A stretch of 15,373 nt of DNA, taken from assembly GCA_011390435.1 (NCBI GenBank), contig JAABSK010000045.1, positions 1-15,373 of the forward strand, read 5' to 3'. Shown here piece after piece: positions 14,037-15,373 of this stretch. Origin of the DNA: Desulfobacteraceae bacterium. GTDB taxonomy: Bacteria > Desulfobacterota > Desulfobacteria > Desulfobacterales > Desulfobacteraceae. The notes below the pieces were generated by a model. That model ran no database searches and had not been told where the DNA came from. It was given only the letters and a program-made list of their open reading frames with translations. The translations under genes and the position numbers were made by a program. Every line of letters begins with the position of its first letter. Position 1 is the first letter of the stretch.

Positions 14037-15373
14037 GCGTCTCGTTCAAGCAATCCTTTTTTGAGCAGTTTGATTTCAGGGGTGGTACAAAGCATGTTCA
14101 GACCAAAATACAACAAAATTCCCAGAACAATGGACACGCCGACAATCGCGCCCGATATCAATTTTCCATCCAGGTCGGCGTCGGCTGAAAATACTACCAT
14201 TCCCCCTTTGATAAACGCAAACAGTATAGCAGAAAAAAAAAGAGATCTGCAAGCAGAAACAAAAAGACGTTTTTTTTCAATGCAGACCGCCGCAGGAAGA
14301 CAGATCAGCAGAATCATAAAATTGATCACCGATGAAAGGCAGACACTCATTACCATTCCGTTGAGCCCGGCCGGCCCAATCAGAAAACTGCACAAAATCA
14401 AATTGACTCCAATGCCGGCAATGCCTGACCAGAAAGGTATCCAGATACTGGACAATGCATGGTAAAGTGTGACAAACAACCGGACGCCGGCAAAGGCCCA
14501 CAGACCCGCCACAAGAAAAAACAGACATTGAGCGGTCTGCTGCACTGCAATATCATCAAAAGCGCCCTGTCCGAACAACAGATTGACAATATGAACATCC
14601 AGCGCCATCAGCCCGGCCATTGCCGGCATGGTGATGAAAAAGACCATTACCGCCCCGTTGGAAAAAATACGTCCAATTGCCGAAAAATCTTTCTCAGCTG
14701 CTTTTTCAGAAAGATCCGGCAAAAAAACAGTGGCTACGGATACAGCAAAAAGGGCCAGAGGAAAATGAACCAGGCGGTCGGCATAATACAGAAACGAAAT
14801 ACTGCCTTCAGTCAGATTTGAGGCAAAAAATGAGACCACCATGATATTGATCTGATAGGATGCGGCACCGATCATGCAGGGGATGAGCCGCTGCAATACC
14901 GACAGTGTCCTGGCATGATAAATTGTAAATGCCGCCGGCTTTACAATGCCGCTGTGAATCAGAAACCGGCATTGTACCGCCAGCTGGACAAATCCGCCAA
15001 CCGTAACTCCCAGAGCAGCCGCCATGACCGGAACCTGAAAAAACCTGGATACCACAAGCATCACACCAATCATCACCAGATTAAACAGGACTGGCGCGAC
15101 TCCAGGAGCAGCAAACCGGCCCATTGCATTCAATACCCCCATGCTTAAAGCCGCAATCAACGCAAACCAGAAATACGGCAGCATCAACTGAAACAGAACA
15201 ATGGTCAGGTGGTACAAGTCGCTGCCCTTGGGAAAACCAGGGGCAATCCACTGGATGATCAGGGGAGCAAACAACAGCCCGGCAAGAACAACAATAACTG
15301 CAAAAAAAGACAAAATGCCAAAAAAACTGGCCACCATAGCAGCCGCACCCGGCATTCCCTCTTGTTTCATTGT
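14033..15373 (-). CDS. murJ: Lipid II flippase MurJ (partial, N-terminus outside the window)
   Basis: The C-terminal 446 or so residues of a MOP-superfamily flippase that moves lipid II across the inner membrane for peptidoglycan synthesis. The reading frame stays open to the right edge, so the start lies beyond 15373. Compared with about 510-530 residues for the family, some 70-80 residues with the first helices are missing. The ATG at 15370 is internal. The visible segment has about a dozen hydrophobic helices. It contains the MurJ-typical PYFWFALIAALSMGVLNAMG and RFAAPGVAPVLFNLVMIG stretches, and later LYYADRLVHFPLALFAVSVATVFLP, which matches the conserved YADRL...P...FGxAxxTVxLP region. 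ftsB follows with a 4-nt overlap. Confidence 0.93.
   Translation of the reverse strand, partial: TMKQEGMPGAAAMVASFFGILSFFAVIVVLAGLLFAPLIIQWIAPGFPKGSDLYHLTIVLFQLMLPYFWFALIAALSMGVLNAMGRFAAPGVAPVLFNLVMIGVMLVVSRFFQVPVMAAALGVTVGGFVQLAVQCRFLIHSGIVKPAAFTIYHARTLSVLQRLIPCMIGAASYQINIMVVSFFASNLTEGSISFLYYADRLVHFPLALFAVSVATVFLPDLSEKAAEKDFSAIGRIFSNGAVMVFFITMPAMAGLMALDVHIVNLLFGQGAFDDIAVQQTAQCLFFLVAGLWAFAGVRLFVTLYHALSSIWIPFWSGIAGIGVNLILCSFLIGPAGLNGMVMSVCLSSVINFMILLICLPAAVCIEKKRLFVSACRSLFFSAILFAFIKGGMVVFSADADLDGKLISGAIVGVSIVLGILLYFGLNMLCTTPEIKLLKKGLLERDA

Overview
The window carries eleven complete genes, a twelfth (murJ) cut by the right edge, and no RNA genes, insertion sequences, CRISPR arrays or phage genes. 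The gene content and protein style (PAS-rich soluble hybrid kinase, B12-type radical SAM protein, split trp operon, secreted SUMF1-fold protein) suggest a Gram-negative sulfate reducer of the Desulfobacterales (Desulfobacter/Desulfotignum type). This is inferred from protein resemblance only; no rRNA or other taxonomic marker is present.

Left part (1-6851). A cytosolic alpha/beta hydrolase lies on the + strand. Its 3' end runs 96 nt into the convergent cinA. On the - strand, reading leftward, a 1057-residue soluble hybrid histidine kinase, a B12-binding-type radical SAM protein and cinA form a tight directon. The radical SAM gene and cinA overlap by 32 nt. The radical SAM ribosome-binding site is buried in a hairpin in the 61-nt gap behind the kinase gene.

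Middle (6852-11613). A 195-bp divergent regulatory region separates the kinase from a compact tryptophan operon, trpE-trpG-trpD-trpC-trpF, with 1-4 nt between genes. The region holds a strong trp promoter, a weaker kinase promoter, and two perfect inverted repeats, one just upstream of each -35 box. The 5' leader of trpE is too short for a leader-peptide attenuator. trpB and trpA do not follow trpF, so this locus covers chorismate to indole-glycerol phosphate only.

Right part (11614-15373). A membrane-anchored LysM protein (-) converges on trpF and is divergent from a secreted SUMF1/FGE-fold protein (+) that lacks the FGE active-site cysteines. A leftward cell-envelope operon follows: murJ (5' end outside the window), ftsB/divIC and a small TPR-like protein, joined by two ATGA stop/start overlaps.

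No wholly new multi-gene system is evident. The points most worth a second look are the paired palindromes in the kinase/trp intergenic region, the SD-sequestering hairpin before the radical SAM gene, the apparently leaderless hydrolase mRNA, non-canonical residues at conserved catalytic positions of TrpC and TrpF, the degenerate receiver at the kinase N-terminus, and the radical SAM motif with four instead of three residues between its first two cysteines.
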